Shown: piece after piece, positions 1-20,101 of the stretch
Layout of the letters: the number at the start of each line of letters is the position of its first letter
Numbering within the stretch: position 1 is the stretch's first letter
NCBI RefSeq assembly: GCF_024679095.1
Contig: NC_066544.1
Span: 4,157,524 to 4,221,523, forward strand
DNA from: Eriocheir sinensis
Taxonomy: Eukaryota; Arthropoda; Malacostraca; Decapoda; Varunidae
Direction of reading: 5' to 3'
DNA: 64,000 bases
Translations under genes and position numbers: made by a program
Notes under the pieces: generated by a model
Database searches by the model: none
Told to the model about the DNA's origin: nothing
What the model saw: the letters and a program-made list of their open reading frames with translations, nothing else

Positions 1-32
<32 letters not shown>
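1..32 (+). repeat. (CT)n microsatellite, cut by window start
   Basis: Uninterrupted TC dinucleotides from base 1; the array continues to the left of the window by an unknown amount. Confidence 0.95.
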
Positions 33-35
<3 letters not shown>

Positions 36-361
36 ATATAAATCAACCTCACTCAATCATAGTTACTCCTTCAATTTCCTTCTTCCGTTCATCATTACCT
101 CTCCTCCTATTCTTCCTCTCCTCTCCTCTCCTCTCCTCTCCTCTCCTCCATACACGCCCTTCGCCCTGTGCCACGAGAGGGCTCCCGAGGCACACCTTCG
201 CTAGATTTATCGATGCCATAAAGACGCAGTCGGAGCAGTTTGTGGATGATCTGTTAATGCTTGACCTTTTTTCACTCACCTGGCGGAAGTTGGCCAATTG
301 CCTGTCGTTTAGATATGTATCGGTAATTAACAAGCGTGTGTCTGGGGGGAGGGGGGGGGGG

Positions 362-401
<40 letters not shown>

Positions 402-780
402 ATCATTTTTTTTTTTATCATTAATAGCCATGTTTATATTTAGTTATATTGTTGACGGATGCAGTTTCGTATATCACTGGGCTGATTTGATATTTATTTA
501 TTCATATATTCTTCAACTTCCTTAACTTATGTCTGTCATCCTGTGATTCTGGACTAGTAAATTTTTATTATTATTTTAATGCGTTTATCTTTATTCCGGA
601 AGTCTTCCTCTCCTGTGTGTGCGTCAGCGTCCATTACGTGAAGGACAGGAATTAATAACAATGCGGAACTTTATTCGAATATCTCATTATTTTCTAATCT
701 TAATATTTTAAGAGTATTTGTAACGTGCGTGTCAAAGAAGTCAGTAGAAGTATGAAAGTAAAATATAATGAAGGAGAAGA
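33..780. other. no gene; low-complexity then AT-rich sequence
   Basis: Holds a CTCTC pentanucleotide run at about 110-148, a G-run at 344-362 joined to a (GT)n array at 364-399, and then AT-rich unique sequence with no long open frame of ordinary composition. Confidence 0.7.
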
Positions 781-806
781 TTTACATAGACTTACATAGA
801 TAATCA
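781..806 (-). repeat. minus-strand LINE 3' tail (TATGTAAATC-type)
   Basis: Read on the minus strand this gives CTATGTAAGTCTATGTAAATC, nearly the same as the tandem tail ATGTAAATCTATGTAAATCT that ends LINE B1 at 2941-2960. A related piece including GTGGTCTGAT (minus strand) reappears at about 1130-1160, on the other side of the SINE. I infer an old minus-strand tail split by later insertions. Confidence 0.55.
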
Positions 807-1128
807 GAGGCGATGGCTGAGTGATTAGCGCGCGGGGACAGTGTCCATGAGGTCCCGAGTTCGCGTCCTGCCCGCCGCCACACGCTGGGATTTTTCAATG
901 ACCTCCGATTGGCCTAAGCCTACTCACATGCTGTTCCGAACACACCTATCAACCAGGACTCTAGTTTCCCTCACCAAACAGAGGATCAAAGATGAGCCTT
1001 GTGGGGACACCATAAGCCAAGCAAGATGGAGTCACTATAAACACTTAACTGCGTCACAACGGACTGGGGCCGGCCATCAGGCCCCACCAAGAAAGGCTAC
1101 CGGAGCTATACGAAACGTTAAACAAAAA
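807..1128 (+). mobile_element. tRNA-derived SINE (family S1), plus strand
   Basis: The head is tRNA-like: an A-box-like TGGCTGAGTGATT at about 813-825 and a B-box-like GAGTTCGCGTCC at about 857-868, 30-odd bases further on. The body (GGACTCTAGT, then AGCCAAGCAAGATGG, then GGACTGGGGCCGGCCATCAG) matches the minus-strand copy at 29490-29888 in the same order, which shows a dispersed family rather than a tRNA gene. Flanks TACATAGATAATCAG on the left and TACATAAATGATCAG on the right agree at 13 of 15 bases and are probably a decayed target-site duplication. Such elements have internal Pol III promoters and no coding capacity. Confidence 0.75.
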
Positions 1129-1160
1129 GACCATAGATCTACATAAATGATCAGACCACA

Positions 1161-1296
1161 CAAATCAAAGATTTACCCCTCTTTCGGCCATCTCCTTGGA
1201 TTCTTTTGAAGAGCAGCGAGTAGCGATTTTTTTTTATTATTGTTTCCTTTTTTTGTGCCCTTGAGCTGTCTCCTTTGTTGTAACAAAAAATACGTA
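1161..1296 (+). mobile_element. LINE family A, 3' end fragment
   Basis: The stretch with CTTTCGGCCATCTCC, GAGCAGCGAGTAGCG and TGTGCCCTTGAGCTGTCTCC is the 3' UTR of the LINE A copies at 26414-26520 and 45114-45215. It is a severely 5'-truncated insertion with no coding sequence. ATCAGACCACA occurs at 1150-1160 on the left and again at 1297-1307 on the right, the expected target-site duplication. Truncation of this kind is normal for target-primed reverse transcription. Confidence 0.8.
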
Positions 1297-1395
1297 ATCA
1301 GACCACAAAGATCTTATGACAATTATAATTCTCACTGGTTTATTGAACTTTATAAGCTGTTGTTATTGGTGGAAATATATAGACACATGGTAAAT

Positions 1396-3852
<2,457 letters not shown>

Positions 3853-3928
<76 letters not shown>
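3853..3928 (+). repeat. (CT)n microsatellite, 76 bp
   Basis: Pure TC dinucleotides. Confidence 0.97.
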
Positions 3929-3931
<3 letters not shown>

Positions 3932-4270
3932 ACGTTATCTACAGGTTGTTTGTGATACCTGGTGGTGGTAATGGTGGTAGTGGTGGTGGCTGTCGTGGTG
4001 GTGGTGGTGGTGAAGAAAGTGTCGGGGAAAGGGGGGGCGGGGGTTGTGTTGTTATCTGAGGTGTTGGTGAGGGTGGTGAGAGGTGATGGTGGCCGTTGTA
4101 GTATTTTGGGAGGTTGTGTTGTAGAGATTGTGGTCGTACTGGTAGTGGTGGTGGTTTTAGTGTAGGAGGTGCAGTAGTGTGGGAGATAAGTGTTGGTGGT
4201 GGGGGGGGGGGCAGGTAGTGAAGCAGTAATTTGAGAAGTGGTAAAAACTGATGTGGTGAGCGGCAGTGAT
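3929..4270. repeat. GGT/GTG-rich low-complexity stretch
   Basis: Degenerate GGT and GTG trinucleotides with a G-run at about 4200-4211. Frames read as poly-Val and have no gene-like composition. Confidence 0.8.
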
Positions 4271-4497
4271 GATTTTTAAAAGTTTCTAAAAGTATACCTT
4301 CCCATTATTTTTTTATAAAAGGCATTTGATTGTTTTTGTATATAGTTCTATGTATGTATTTGTTTATTCATTTATTTTTGTGCATTTTTCGTTACTTAGT
4401 CACTTATAGTTCATTTTGTATTTATTTACTAATTATTTTTTACTTCATCGGTATTTGGCTAGGTTATGTTTTTCTTGTACTATTATTATTCCTATTA
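4271..4497. other. AT-rich sequence, no gene
   Basis: T-rich sequence; nothing recognised. Confidence 0.6.
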
Positions 4498-4548
4498 CTA
4501 CAACAACAACAACTGCTACTACTACTACCACTACAACTACTACTGCTG

Positions 4549-4611
<63 letters not shown>
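4498..4611 (+). repeat. (CTA)n trinucleotide array
   Basis: ACT/CTA repeats, degenerate on the left (ACAACAACAAC, CTGCTACTACT) and pure on the right. Reads as poly-Leu or poly-Thr in different frames. Confidence 0.9.
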
Positions 4612-4917
4612 TAATTAATACTATTTAACCCAAGCACAGATATTTTTTTTTCTTTTTGTTATTCATCTTTCCCCATTTATTAGACTCTCGGCACCTATAT
4701 ACTTTTCCTTGCCGTCACCCTCACACACGCGCACGCTCATCCCCCATCCCTCACCCTGAATCACCCGCTCCCTAACCCTCACTCCCCCTCACCTTGCCTC
4801 ACCCTCATCAGGCAGGTAATGTCATGCCTTATAGCTTTACCTGGATGGGGGAAAGGAAGGAAGAAAGGGATGCCGGGAAGATGGAAAGGAATGAAAGTAA
4901 AGGAGGGAAAGAAAAAG

Positions 4918-4965
<48 letters not shown>

Positions 4966-5337
4966 ATATATATAACCCCTCCGCCTTGGTCAGCTGCCCC
5001 TTCCCTCCACTTCTCACACCTAATATTCTCCTTCGGTATTCTTTATTTAGTGAGCTGTTTTACAGGAATACCTCTCTCCTCCTCCTCCTCCTCCTCCTCC
5101 ACTTCTTCCTTCTGGTCCTAACGCTTGCGCAGAATTAGCCATTATTATTTCCACGCCTGCGCTGTAATGCTTCGCTGGATATTTTTTTTATTATTGTTAT
5201 TGGTGGCGGTGGTTTAGGTGGTGGCCGTGGTGTTACAATAAATCATAAAAAAAAATTATACGTAACTAATTATATTTTAACCTTTAAAGTCTCTCTCTCT
5301 CTGGAAGAAAACTAATTTATCATATTGTTTTAAGGAA

Positions 5338-5383
<46 letters not shown>

Positions 5384-5534
5384 CTGCCCTCCACACGCAC
5401 TCCCCCCCCCCCCACACACACACAACATACGTACAAGCACACAAAACAAACAAACAAACACACACACACACACACACTCACAAAGAGAAAAGAAATTTAT
5501 GCCTGTATTCCACCAACATTGACGCGCTGCAGAC
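4612..5534. repeat. low-complexity block with CT, CTC and CA arrays
   Basis: (TC)n at 4921-4962, (CTC)n at about 5081-5101, (CA)n at about 5338-5380, a C-run near 5402-5413, then ACAA and CA runs to about 5478. No gene. Confidence 0.8.
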
Positions 5535-5720
5535 ATTTACAACTGATCCAATTATGTAGTTCAGCCGCCTCCGGCCGGAGCTGCTCGTAAAGTGGGGCGT
5601 CGCGTCCGTCACTGTCGAGGCCGATCGCCAAATATATGTCCGGCTGTGATTGATGGCGCGGCGCCAAAATAAAATAGCGTCAATTACCGCGCTCTTAATG
5701 AATGGCTCCATCAAGGAAGA
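5535..5720. promoter_or_regulatory. unique island with homeodomain-like sites
   Basis: Non-repetitive, GC-balanced sequence between CA and GT arrays. It contains CCAATTATG, a PBC/Hox-like TGATTGATGG at 5647-5656, a GGCGCGGCGCC palindrome-like core, and CAATTACCGC at about 5681. Composition unlike its neighbours and the density of such sites suggest a constrained non-coding element; this is inference only. Confidence 0.3.
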
Positions 5721-5736
5721 TTGGAGAGCTATATAC

Positions 5737-5787
5737 GAGTGCGTGCGTGTGTGTGTGTTTGTACGTGTGTGTATGCCTGTGTATGTG

Positions 5788-5829
<42 letters not shown>
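5737..5829 (+). repeat. (GT)n array, imperfect then pure
   Basis: GTGCGTGTGT-type imperfect repeat becoming pure GT to 5829. Confidence 0.9.
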
Positions 5830-9370
<3,541 letters not shown>

Positions 9371-9780
9371 AGTCCATTTGCCACTCAACCTGACGTGCCT
9401 TCTTTATTCGGAGGTATTCAACCAACTCCTTGTCGTCTGCATCCATGTTGTATCCCATTCTGTCTTCAACCACTTCAACCACAACCCCCACCATTACCAC
9501 CACTACCACCAGCACCATCACCCCCTTACCACCACCACGTCCACCACCAAAACCACCATCACTGCACCGCCACCACCACGTCCACACTCATCATCACAAA
9601 CACCGACATCACCACCAGCACCATCATCATAATCGTCTTGCTCCTCCATCTCATTATTATCGTCAGCAATATCATGTCGTCGTCATTATCATATCACCGT
9701 CGCCATCATCACGTCTTGTGCTTGCTCGTCTTCATCGTCGTCTTGCCGCGCTCGCCTCGTCGCCAGCATCAACACTTTCC
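9371..9780. repeat. ACC/CAT-rich low-complexity stretch
   Basis: Degenerate CCA, ACC and ATC trinucleotides; frames read as His-, Pro- and Thr-rich strings. Confidence 0.8.
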
Positions 9781-11164
<1,384 letters not shown>

Positions 11165-11217
<53 letters not shown>

Positions 11218-11347
11218 CCTGGGCAACAAACAGACGCATAAAGTAATTCTCCTCCTGAATAATTGGACCATAAATATCGCTCCAGTTTTGTATATGTCTT
11301 TTTCGCGTTTGTTTATTGTAAGCGATAGGAAAGGGGATGCTGCTATG

Positions 11348-11386
<39 letters not shown>
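11165..11386 (+). repeat. two (GT)n arrays
   Basis: GT at about 11165-11212 and again at about 11351-11386, with 138 bp of unique DNA between them. Confidence 0.9.
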
Positions 11387-11391
<5 letters not shown>

Positions 11392-11424
11392 GATAGAGAT
11401 AACTTGATAAGCAGATACAGCTAG

Positions 11425-11426
<2 letters not shown>

Positions 11427-11511
<85 letters not shown>
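11427..11511 (+). repeat. (GA)n microsatellite, 85 bp
   Basis: The only long (over 70 bp) array in the window with the purine strand on the plus strand. Confidence 0.97.
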
Positions 11512-11513
<2 letters not shown>

Positions 11514-12120
11514 TACAGAAACCCATGTATATATTCGTGCTGACAAGTTAATAGATACTTAGTGGAGAGGAACTGAACCCCCGGATTGGATAACGATGAT
11601 GGTAGTAATAATAATGACAATAATGACGAGAATAGTAATAATACCAATAATGACGAGAACAGTAATATGAAGAATAGAAGGAAGAAAGAACGAAAGAATA
11701 CTAATAACTGTAATAACGGTAATAATGAAGTATATGAAAGACATTAGCATTTTTAAACGTTGAAAAATAATGTATTGCCTGCATTACAACACTGAGGAGG
11801 TGAAGTCAAGCGGCAAGACTGGTTCACCGTCACCGAAAAGACACACACACACACAAAAAAAAACATCAGAATATTCCTCTGTTACTTTTTTTTCGCGAGA
11901 AGTAAAGGAAAATTTGGTTGTTCTTAGGTCGGTATTGAAACAGACGTAGAAACTAGAAAATGGAAGGTGCCTGAACAAAATGGAGAGAGAGAGAAATAAT
12001 TAGTGGGGCGCGGAGACAAAATAACAGCAATGAGATACCTTGGAAAAAAAATATCAAGCACTTGCACACTCACACATTATCCTCTCCCTCTCCCTCTCCC
12101 TCTTTCCCTCTCCCTCTCCC
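11512..12120. other. AT-rich with AATAATGA-type repeats, no gene
   Basis: Degenerate AATAATGACGA motifs at 11600-11730, then AT-rich unique sequence and a CCCTCT run at about 12081-12120. Confidence 0.6.
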
Positions 12121-12640
12121 CCTCATCTCCCACCACCCCCAAAACATCTCTTCCACCACCATCTTCCACCCGCCTTCCATTTCTATTTCTCTCCATTTTT
12201 ACTCTTACTCTCTTTTCTTCTTCTCCCTGCCTCTGTCTCTCTTGCTCTCCCTCCTTCCCTCCCTCCCTCTCCCCCTCATCTCCCACCACCCCAAAAACAT
12301 CTCTTCCACCATCTTCCACTTCTATTCTTATCCCCATTTATTCCTTTTCCTTCCTTTCTTTTCTTCTTTTCCCCACCTTACGCCTTCTTCCATGCGTCTG
12401 TCTCTCTTTCTTTCCCTTTCTCCCTCCTCCTTCTCCCTTCCCCTCTCCTTCTCCCTCTCCTTCATCTACTAACCACCCCCAAAACAACAACCACCACCAC
12501 CTTCTTCCATTTCTTACCCCTTTTATTCCTCTTTCTTTTCTTCTTCTCCCTACCTCACGCCCCCTTCCTCCCCTGTCTCTGTCTCTCTTGCTCTCCCTCC
12601 CTCCCTCCCCTCACCCTCCCATCCCCCTCTCTCCCTCCCC
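12121..12640 (+). repeat. pyrimidine-rich minisatellite A, 3 units
   Basis: The segment CCTCATCTCCCACCACCCC...AAAACA...TTCCA...TCTTGCTCTCCC recurs with starts near 12121, 12274 and 12460 (spacing 153 and 186). Long open frames here are Pro/Ser/Leu low complexity. Confidence 0.75.
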
Positions 12641-12883
12641 CCCTTGCTGAACGCTGAACTTGTCCTACTGTATAATTAAATCGCATGTGGACATTAATTT
12701 CGAGCGGTAAAATTTTGATAGACGATATAGTTTTTTTTTTTTTTGGGACGGTCACCACCTCAGAGCCGTGGCCGCGCTTTGTCTTGCTTTGGGGGGCGAG
12801 GGGGGCGAGGGGGCGTTGAGGAGGAGGAGGAGGAGGAAGATTGGGGGTATGCGAGTAGGTTGGAGAGGCGACGAGAGGGGGCC

Positions 12884-12937
<54 letters not shown>

Positions 12938-13075
12938 GGGGCAGGGAGGAATGGGTGAATTTATGGGGCGGCGGCACTCAGCCCAGCCGGACACGACCAA
13001 GAGGAGGAGGAGGAGGAGGAGGAGGAGGAGGAAGAGGAGGAGGAGGAGGAGGAGGAGGAGGAAACACGACTCCAC
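12641..13075. repeat. GA and GGA arrays
   Basis: Short unique stretch, T-run at about 12731-12744, (GA)n at about 12891-12933, (GGA)n at about 13001-13062. Confidence 0.8.
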
Positions 13076-13560
13076 AGTATGTCTCGATTCTTAAGAAGTA
13101 GAAAAGAAGATAAGAAAAAGAAGAGCAGCAATAAGGAAAAAAAAAACAATTATCCGCAACAACAAAAACAAGAGCAATAACAAGGAGAGTATAAGTGACG
13201 GAAATAGAAACAACAGAGGCAACATTAGTAGTAACAACAACAACAACAACAACATCAAAAACAACAACAGCAACAAGAGTAACAACAACAACAACAACAA
13301 CAACATCATCAATAGCCACAACAACAACAACAATCACACCAGCAGCCACAAAATGAAAGAAAAAGGAATATTAGGATTGATTAAACGGACATGATAATCG
13401 AACAAAAAACAAACAACCCAAAAAATGCAAGACCAAGGATAATGAGAAGCAGGGAAAGGAGATATGTTAGAAAGGGAAAAAATGGACCGTGAAGAGTAAT
13501 TAGAGGAGGCGAGCGAGGAGAGGAACACTATGATGGAAACTCACACAAAAAAATAAAAGT
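13076..13560. repeat. AAC-rich, purine-rich stretch
   Basis: CAACAACAAC-type repeats at about 13200-13340, otherwise purine-rich. No gene. Confidence 0.75.
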
Positions 13561-13860
13561 AAGGAAGAATATTAAGAGAAAGGAGGAGCAAAAAAAGAAC
13601 GGGAGAATGAGGAAGAATATGAAGAGAGGAGGAGCAACACACACAAAAAAAGAAGAGAAGAAAGAGTAAGAGCACAAAAGGAAGAGTAGGGAAGATAATA
13701 AAGAGGAAGGAGGAGGAGGAGGAGGAACACAACAAGAAGAGTAGAGTGAGGAAGAATATAAAAAAAAGGGAGAAGGGGAATCATAAAAAGAGAGAAAGAA
13801 TATCAAGAGGAAAGACAAAAGGAACGTGAGAATAAGGAAGAATATAAAGAGGAAGAAGAA
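13561..13860 (+). repeat. purine-rich degenerate minisatellite
   Basis: GAGGAAGAATATNAAGA recurs at about 13562, 13611, 13750 and 13840 with GGAGGAGCA or AAAAAGAGA filler; units about 45-90 bp. Confidence 0.6.
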
Positions 13861-14808
13861 GAAGAAGAGAGAATACGAACAGGGGAATGCAAGGAGACGA
13901 GGAAGAGGTGAGGGAGGGAGGGAGGTGTTTGGGATGCAGAGGTGGGTGTGTAAGTGGGTGTAATGGGTGGACTTTGAGTGACTTAACTGGGCTGGTGAAG
14001 GGAAAGGTGGTGGTAAGGGGGAATTAGGAGGAGGAGGAGGAGGAGGAGGGGGAGGGGGAGGGGGAGGGGGTGGGGACTAGCACCTTAATTATGCACTCGT
14101 CGATATCAGCTGTCCTGGCATAAAGTTTCGTTCGTTCATGAGCTCGAAGCCTTAAGTGAACCAGTCTGAACCACAACCACCACCACCTTCATCAACCCCC
14201 CCACCCCCCCACCACCACACCGACTCCTCAAAAAAAAAAAAAAAAAAATCTAGCACTGTATCCTCAACTCACCAGCACCCCCACCACCAGCACCGCCACC
14301 ACCACGGGACCCCCAGATTACAAGATACAGAGAAGAAGAAAAAAAGTAATAATAAAAAAAAGAGGAAGAAATTAGAGATTATGGCACGTAAGGGGAGGTT
14401 GGGGCCTTGCTATTGGCTGTTCACTACTGACAACTATGATTTGAGGACTCCAATGGGCTAGAGGAGGAGGAGGAGGAGGAGGGAAGGAGGAAGAGGAGGA
14501 GGAGGAGGAGGAGGTAGGTAGGAGATAGAGGGAGGGAAGAGGGAGGGAGGGACTGTGACGAACGACTTCTACACACGATGACCCGAGAGAGAGGGAGGGA
14601 GAGGGAAGGAGGGAAGGGATGGAGGGAAGGAGGGGAAGACAAGGTGGTCAGATGGTTGGTTGGCGAGATAGATGGATGGAATTTCTGTCCCGGCAGATGG
14701 ATGGATGGATGGACGGATGGCGGAGATGTGGATGAGGGTTTTGGGTCGAGTTGTCTGATGAACGTTTCAATAATTGGACGTTTTTGATCTAACGAGCGAG
14801 AGAGAGGT
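13861..14808. other. purine-rich sequence with G4-type run, no gene
   Basis: GGA-rich DNA, a run of G-tracts at 14043-14075, a short unique piece at 14080-14160, CCA-rich and A-rich patches to 14375, GGA arrays at about 14461-14515 and ATGG repeats at about 14660-14720. Confidence 0.65.
14043..14075 (+). other. G-quadruplex-type sequence
   Basis: Five tracts of four or five or more G separated by single A or T bases at about 14047-14075. By the usual sequence rule (four G-tracts with short loops) this should be able to fold as a very stable G4. Confidence 0.6.

Positions 14809-14861
<53 letters not shown>
14809..14861 (+). repeat. (GT)n microsatellite
   Basis: Pure TG units. Confidence 0.95.
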
Positions 14862-14862
<1 letters not shown>

Positions 14863-15136
14863 GCTTGGTTTGCTTTGCTGGGTTTGTGTTTGCATCTGTT
14901 TCATTATTATTTTTTTTTTTTTTGTATTTTCATCAAGAACTTCTCGTAGATTTTTTTTCTTTTTTGTCTTTTCTAATGTGGTTTTCTTAGTGTGCTTCTT
15001 TTCTTTTTCCTTTTTTTCCTTTCATGCTTCCTCCTTTTTTCTTCTTCCTCTTCCTCTTTCTTCTTTATTATTTGTGTTTTCATTATTCTCAAATTTACTA
15101 TCATACCATTGCTGCTACTAATGCTATTCATTATTC

Positions 15137-15175
<39 letters not shown>

Positions 15176-15388
15176 CAAAAAAACTCTGCCACTTGACACC
15201 TTTTTTATACCTCACCCTGTCATGTCATTCCACCACCTGTCTCTTTCCTCCTCCTCCTCCTCCTCCTCCTCCTCCTTCTCCTCCTCCTCCTCCTCCTCCT
15301 TCTCCTCCTCCTCCTCACCAACCTTCTTTCCTCCGGCTACAAACCACTCTTAATAAATTACAGATTCCGTATGACCCATCCCCTCCCT

Positions 15389-15392
<4 letters not shown>
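14862..15392. other. T-rich then CCT-rich sequence, no gene
   Basis: Polypyrimidine DNA with T-runs, (GA)n at about 15139-15169 and (CCT)n at about 15249-15316. Confidence 0.7.
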
Positions 15393-16062
<670 letters not shown>

Positions 16063-16450
16063 GATATGAAAAGTGGACGAGGCGGGAGAAGGACGCGTAA
16101 TGTTATAGGATGCGTTGACTTAAGAGGCGGCGAAGATAAAGGGAAAAAGGAAGAGAAAACTGAAGTCGATGAAAAGAAGGAAGTAGATTAGAATAAACAA
16201 GAAGGGTAAGGTTATAAAAAGTGATCGAACGGAAGAAGGACGCGTAATGCCATAGATGCGTTGAATTATGAGGAGGCAAAGGTGGTGAGAAAGAGAAGAC
16301 AACGAAAAGGAGGATGATTAGGGAATAAGCAGTAGAGGAGATGCAGGAAGGAACAGAAGGGCAAGGATATGAAAAGCGGATGAGGAAGGAGAGAATGGTT
16401 TATAATGTCATAGGATGCGTTAAGAGGAGGCGACGATGATGTGAAATAAG
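16063..16450 (+). repeat. purine-rich minisatellite B, 3 units
   Basis: GATATGAAAAGTGGACGAGG...GGACGCGTAATGTTATAGGATGCGTT recurs with starts at 16063, 16211 and 16366 (spacing 148 and 155). The CGCGTAATG..ATAG.ATGCGTT part is well kept between units. Confidence 0.75.
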
Positions 16451-17480
<1,030 letters not shown>

Positions 17481-17710
17481 AACGGTGGTTGTGGCGGGAA
17501 TTGTGATACTGGAGACAAGATAAGAATTAATGGTGATGGTAATCGTGGTGATGGTAATAGTGGTGCTGGTGGTAGTGGTGGTGATGGCGGTGATGATGAT
17601 GGTTGCCGTAGTGGTGGTGGTAGTGACGGTGGTTGTGGTTTGAATCGTGATACTGGAGACAAGATAATAATTAATGGTGATGGTAATCGTGGTGATGGTG
17701 GTAGCGGTCA

Positions 17711-17744
<34 letters not shown>

Positions 17745-17850
17745 GGTGGTGACGGTGGTTGTACTGGAGAAAATATATAATGGTGATGGTAGTCGTGGTG
17801 GTGATGGTGGTAGTGGTGTTGATGGTGATGGTGGTGATGGCAGTGGTGAT
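17481..17850 (+). repeat. GGT-rich minisatellite C, 3 units
   Basis: ACGGTGGTTGT...ATACTGGAGACAAGATAA...TTAATGGTGATGGTAATCG recurs at 17481, 17625 and 17751 (spacing 144 and 126); the third unit is shortened. Frames read as Val- or His-rich strings. Confidence 0.75.
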
Positions 17851-18190
17851 GATCAACGTCACAGGTCCGGGTTGCCGCCACCACCACCACCACCACCACC
17901 ACGCCGCCGCCGCCGCACAGGACTATGTAGGCTCAAGACAAGAGGTATAATTTTCATTACAAAAGAGTAAGTACCAGAGAACGAGTGGGTGAGCGAGTGG
18001 TTATCCATCATCATTTACTCGTCCCGGCCGCTCGCAGGACCTAGAGAGACCCGGCCAAAGCTTCCTTCCCTCCGACCCTCCACCCCTCCGTCCCTCCACC
18101 CTTCCTTCCCTCCATCCTTCCTTCCCTCCATCCCTCCAGTCTTCCTTCCCGCCGTGTTCTCCTTTCCACTACCTACCTACCTGCCTATCT
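17851..18190. other. short unique DNA and TCCC-rich sequence
   Basis: CCA/CCG trinucleotides at 17878-17914, a unique stretch to about 18060, then CCTTCCCTCCA repeats. Confidence 0.6.
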
Positions 18191-18800
18191 TTGGACTCTA
18201 CCTGCCTGTCTCGCTACCCTTATCTTTTCCATCTGTCTACCTTTCTACTCTCCTTTTCATATTACATCTACATACCTTTTTATCTACCCCCCTACCTACC
18301 TACCTACCTATCTTGGGATCTCGTTGCTTTACTTGCCTGCCTCGCTTCCCTTATCTTTTCCATCTGTCTATCTATCTACTTTCCTTTTTCATGTTACCTA
18401 CCTATACATATCTTTTCATCTACCACCCTACCTACCTACCTGACTATCTACTTTGCGACCTATTTGTGTTACCTGCCTGCCTCACTTCCCCTATCTTTTC
18501 CATCTGTCTATCTATCTACTTTCCTTTTCATATTACATATCTATTTACCTTTCCACCTTCAAACCTTCCTATCTACCTATCAACTTCTTGGGACCTTTTC
18601 CTTTACCTGCCTGCCTTACTTGCCTTTTCTTTTCCATGTGTCTACATACATACCTACCTTTTCATCTGTCTGCCTATATCTACATACTTTTCCCTGTCTA
18701 CCTACATAAATTTACCTACCTACCTGCCTGCCTTGGAATTGTGTTACCTGCTTGGCTCACTCACCGTATCTTCTGCATCTGTTCATCTGTCTACGTATAT
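18191..18800 (+). repeat. pyrimidine-rich minisatellite D, about 5 units
   Basis: CCTTATCTTTTCCATCTGTC with TACCTGCCTGCC before and CTACCTACC after it recurs at about 18218, 18349, 18489, 18620 and 18763 (spacing 131, 140, 131, 143). A 496-codon open frame crosses it but is only repeat-encoded Leu/Pro/Tyr/Ser. Confidence 0.8.
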
Positions 18801-18963
18801 TTTCTCCTTCATGTTTTGCTATTCTTGTTTTTTTTTTTTTAGTTTTCTCTTGTTATTTGTTTTGTTTCATACTATCTTATATTTTCTTTTTTTCCATTTT
18901 TTTCACCGGTGTTTTATTTTTTTTCTTCTTTTTCTTTTCTTCTTTTTCTTCTTTTTCTTCTTT

Positions 18964-19008
<45 letters not shown>

Positions 19009-19480
19009 TTCTTCTTCTTCTTCTTCTTCTTCTTCTTCTTCTTCTTCTTCTTCTTCTTCTTCTTCTTCTTCTTCTTCTTCTTCTTCTTCTTCTTCTTCTT
19101 CTTCTTCTTCTTCTTCTTCTTCTTGTTCTTCTTTTACTTTTTCTTTTTCTTTTTCTTTTTCTTTTTTCCTTTTCCTTTTCTTTTTCTTTTTCCTTTCTTC
19201 CCTCCTTTCTTCCTCCTTTTCATCTTCTTGTGCCTCCACTTCTTTTTATTTTTCTTATTCCTTCCCCTCTTCTCTTTCTTCTTCCTTCTCCTCTTCTCTG
19301 TCTTCTTCCTTCTCCTCCTTTTCTTCTTCCTTCTCTTTTTTTTCTCCTTTTCTTTTTACTCCACTTCTTTTCTTATTACTCCTCTTTTTCCTCTTTTTTT
19401 CCTCCTCCTCCTCCTCCTCTCCTTTCTCTTCCTGTTCTTTTCTTTCCTCATTTCCCCCGGCTTGCAGCATCCAATTTGAG
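18801..19480 (+). repeat. polypyrimidine tract with (TTC)n array
   Basis: T- and C-only for most of its length; the purest (TTC)n is about 18960-19125. Frames give poly-Phe, poly-Ser and poly-Leu, and on the other strand poly-Glu. Confidence 0.9.
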
Positions 19481-20069
19481 GCTGTCGTATAATTTCTTCA
19501 TCTCCTTCTCTCCTTCCCTCGCACCTGGTTCCTCCTCTCATTAGCCTCTACCTGTTTCCTTCTCTCCGTCCTCTTTCTTTCTCCTCTCCGTTTTTTCTTC
19601 TCTCGTTTAACCTTCTCCATTTCTTTTGTTACATTTCCTGCTATCACTCGTATTGGTGAATTAGTGTGTTTAAATGAAGGTGTTACTGGCTGTGGTTCTT
19701 TCAAATGATGATAATGGTGGCTGCGGTGGAGGTGATGGTGACTGATGGTGGTGGTGGTCGTGGTGGTGGGAATGATACTGGAGGCTGCGCAGGTTGATAC
19801 TTTGGTGATGATATGCTAAGTGAATTCCGGGTGGTGATGACTTTGGTGGTGTTTGAGGGTGTGATGCGACTGGTGGTGATGCAGATGATATAAATGGTGG
19901 TGGTGGTGGTGGTGGTGCCGGGGGTTGTATTGGTATGCATGGCGGTGAGGATGCTTCTGGTGATGGTGGTGGTGGTGGTGATGGCGGTGGTGGTGGTGAT
20001 GGCGGTGGTGTTGTCTTGGTATCCGTGTCTAATCAACAATATACCCGCTACGGATTACCTCGTCTCGCC

Positions 20070-20100
<31 letters not shown>

Positions 20101-20101
20101 C
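19481..20101. repeat. pyrimidine-rich, then GGT-rich, then (GT)n
   Basis: Pyrimidine-rich to about 19625, GGTGATGGTGG-type repeats at 19705-20020, (GT)n at about 20073-20100. Confidence 0.75.

Noticed and set aside
12003..12657. Pro/Ser/Leu-rich frames of 205-215 codons
   Set aside because: Encoded by pyrimidine-rich minisatellite A, open in several frames at once.
17989..19479. 496-codon open frame on the plus strand
   Set aside because: It runs through minisatellite D and a polypyrimidine (TTC)n tract; the product is poly-Leu/Phe/Ser/Tyr from repeats, all three plus frames are open there, and no domain is present.
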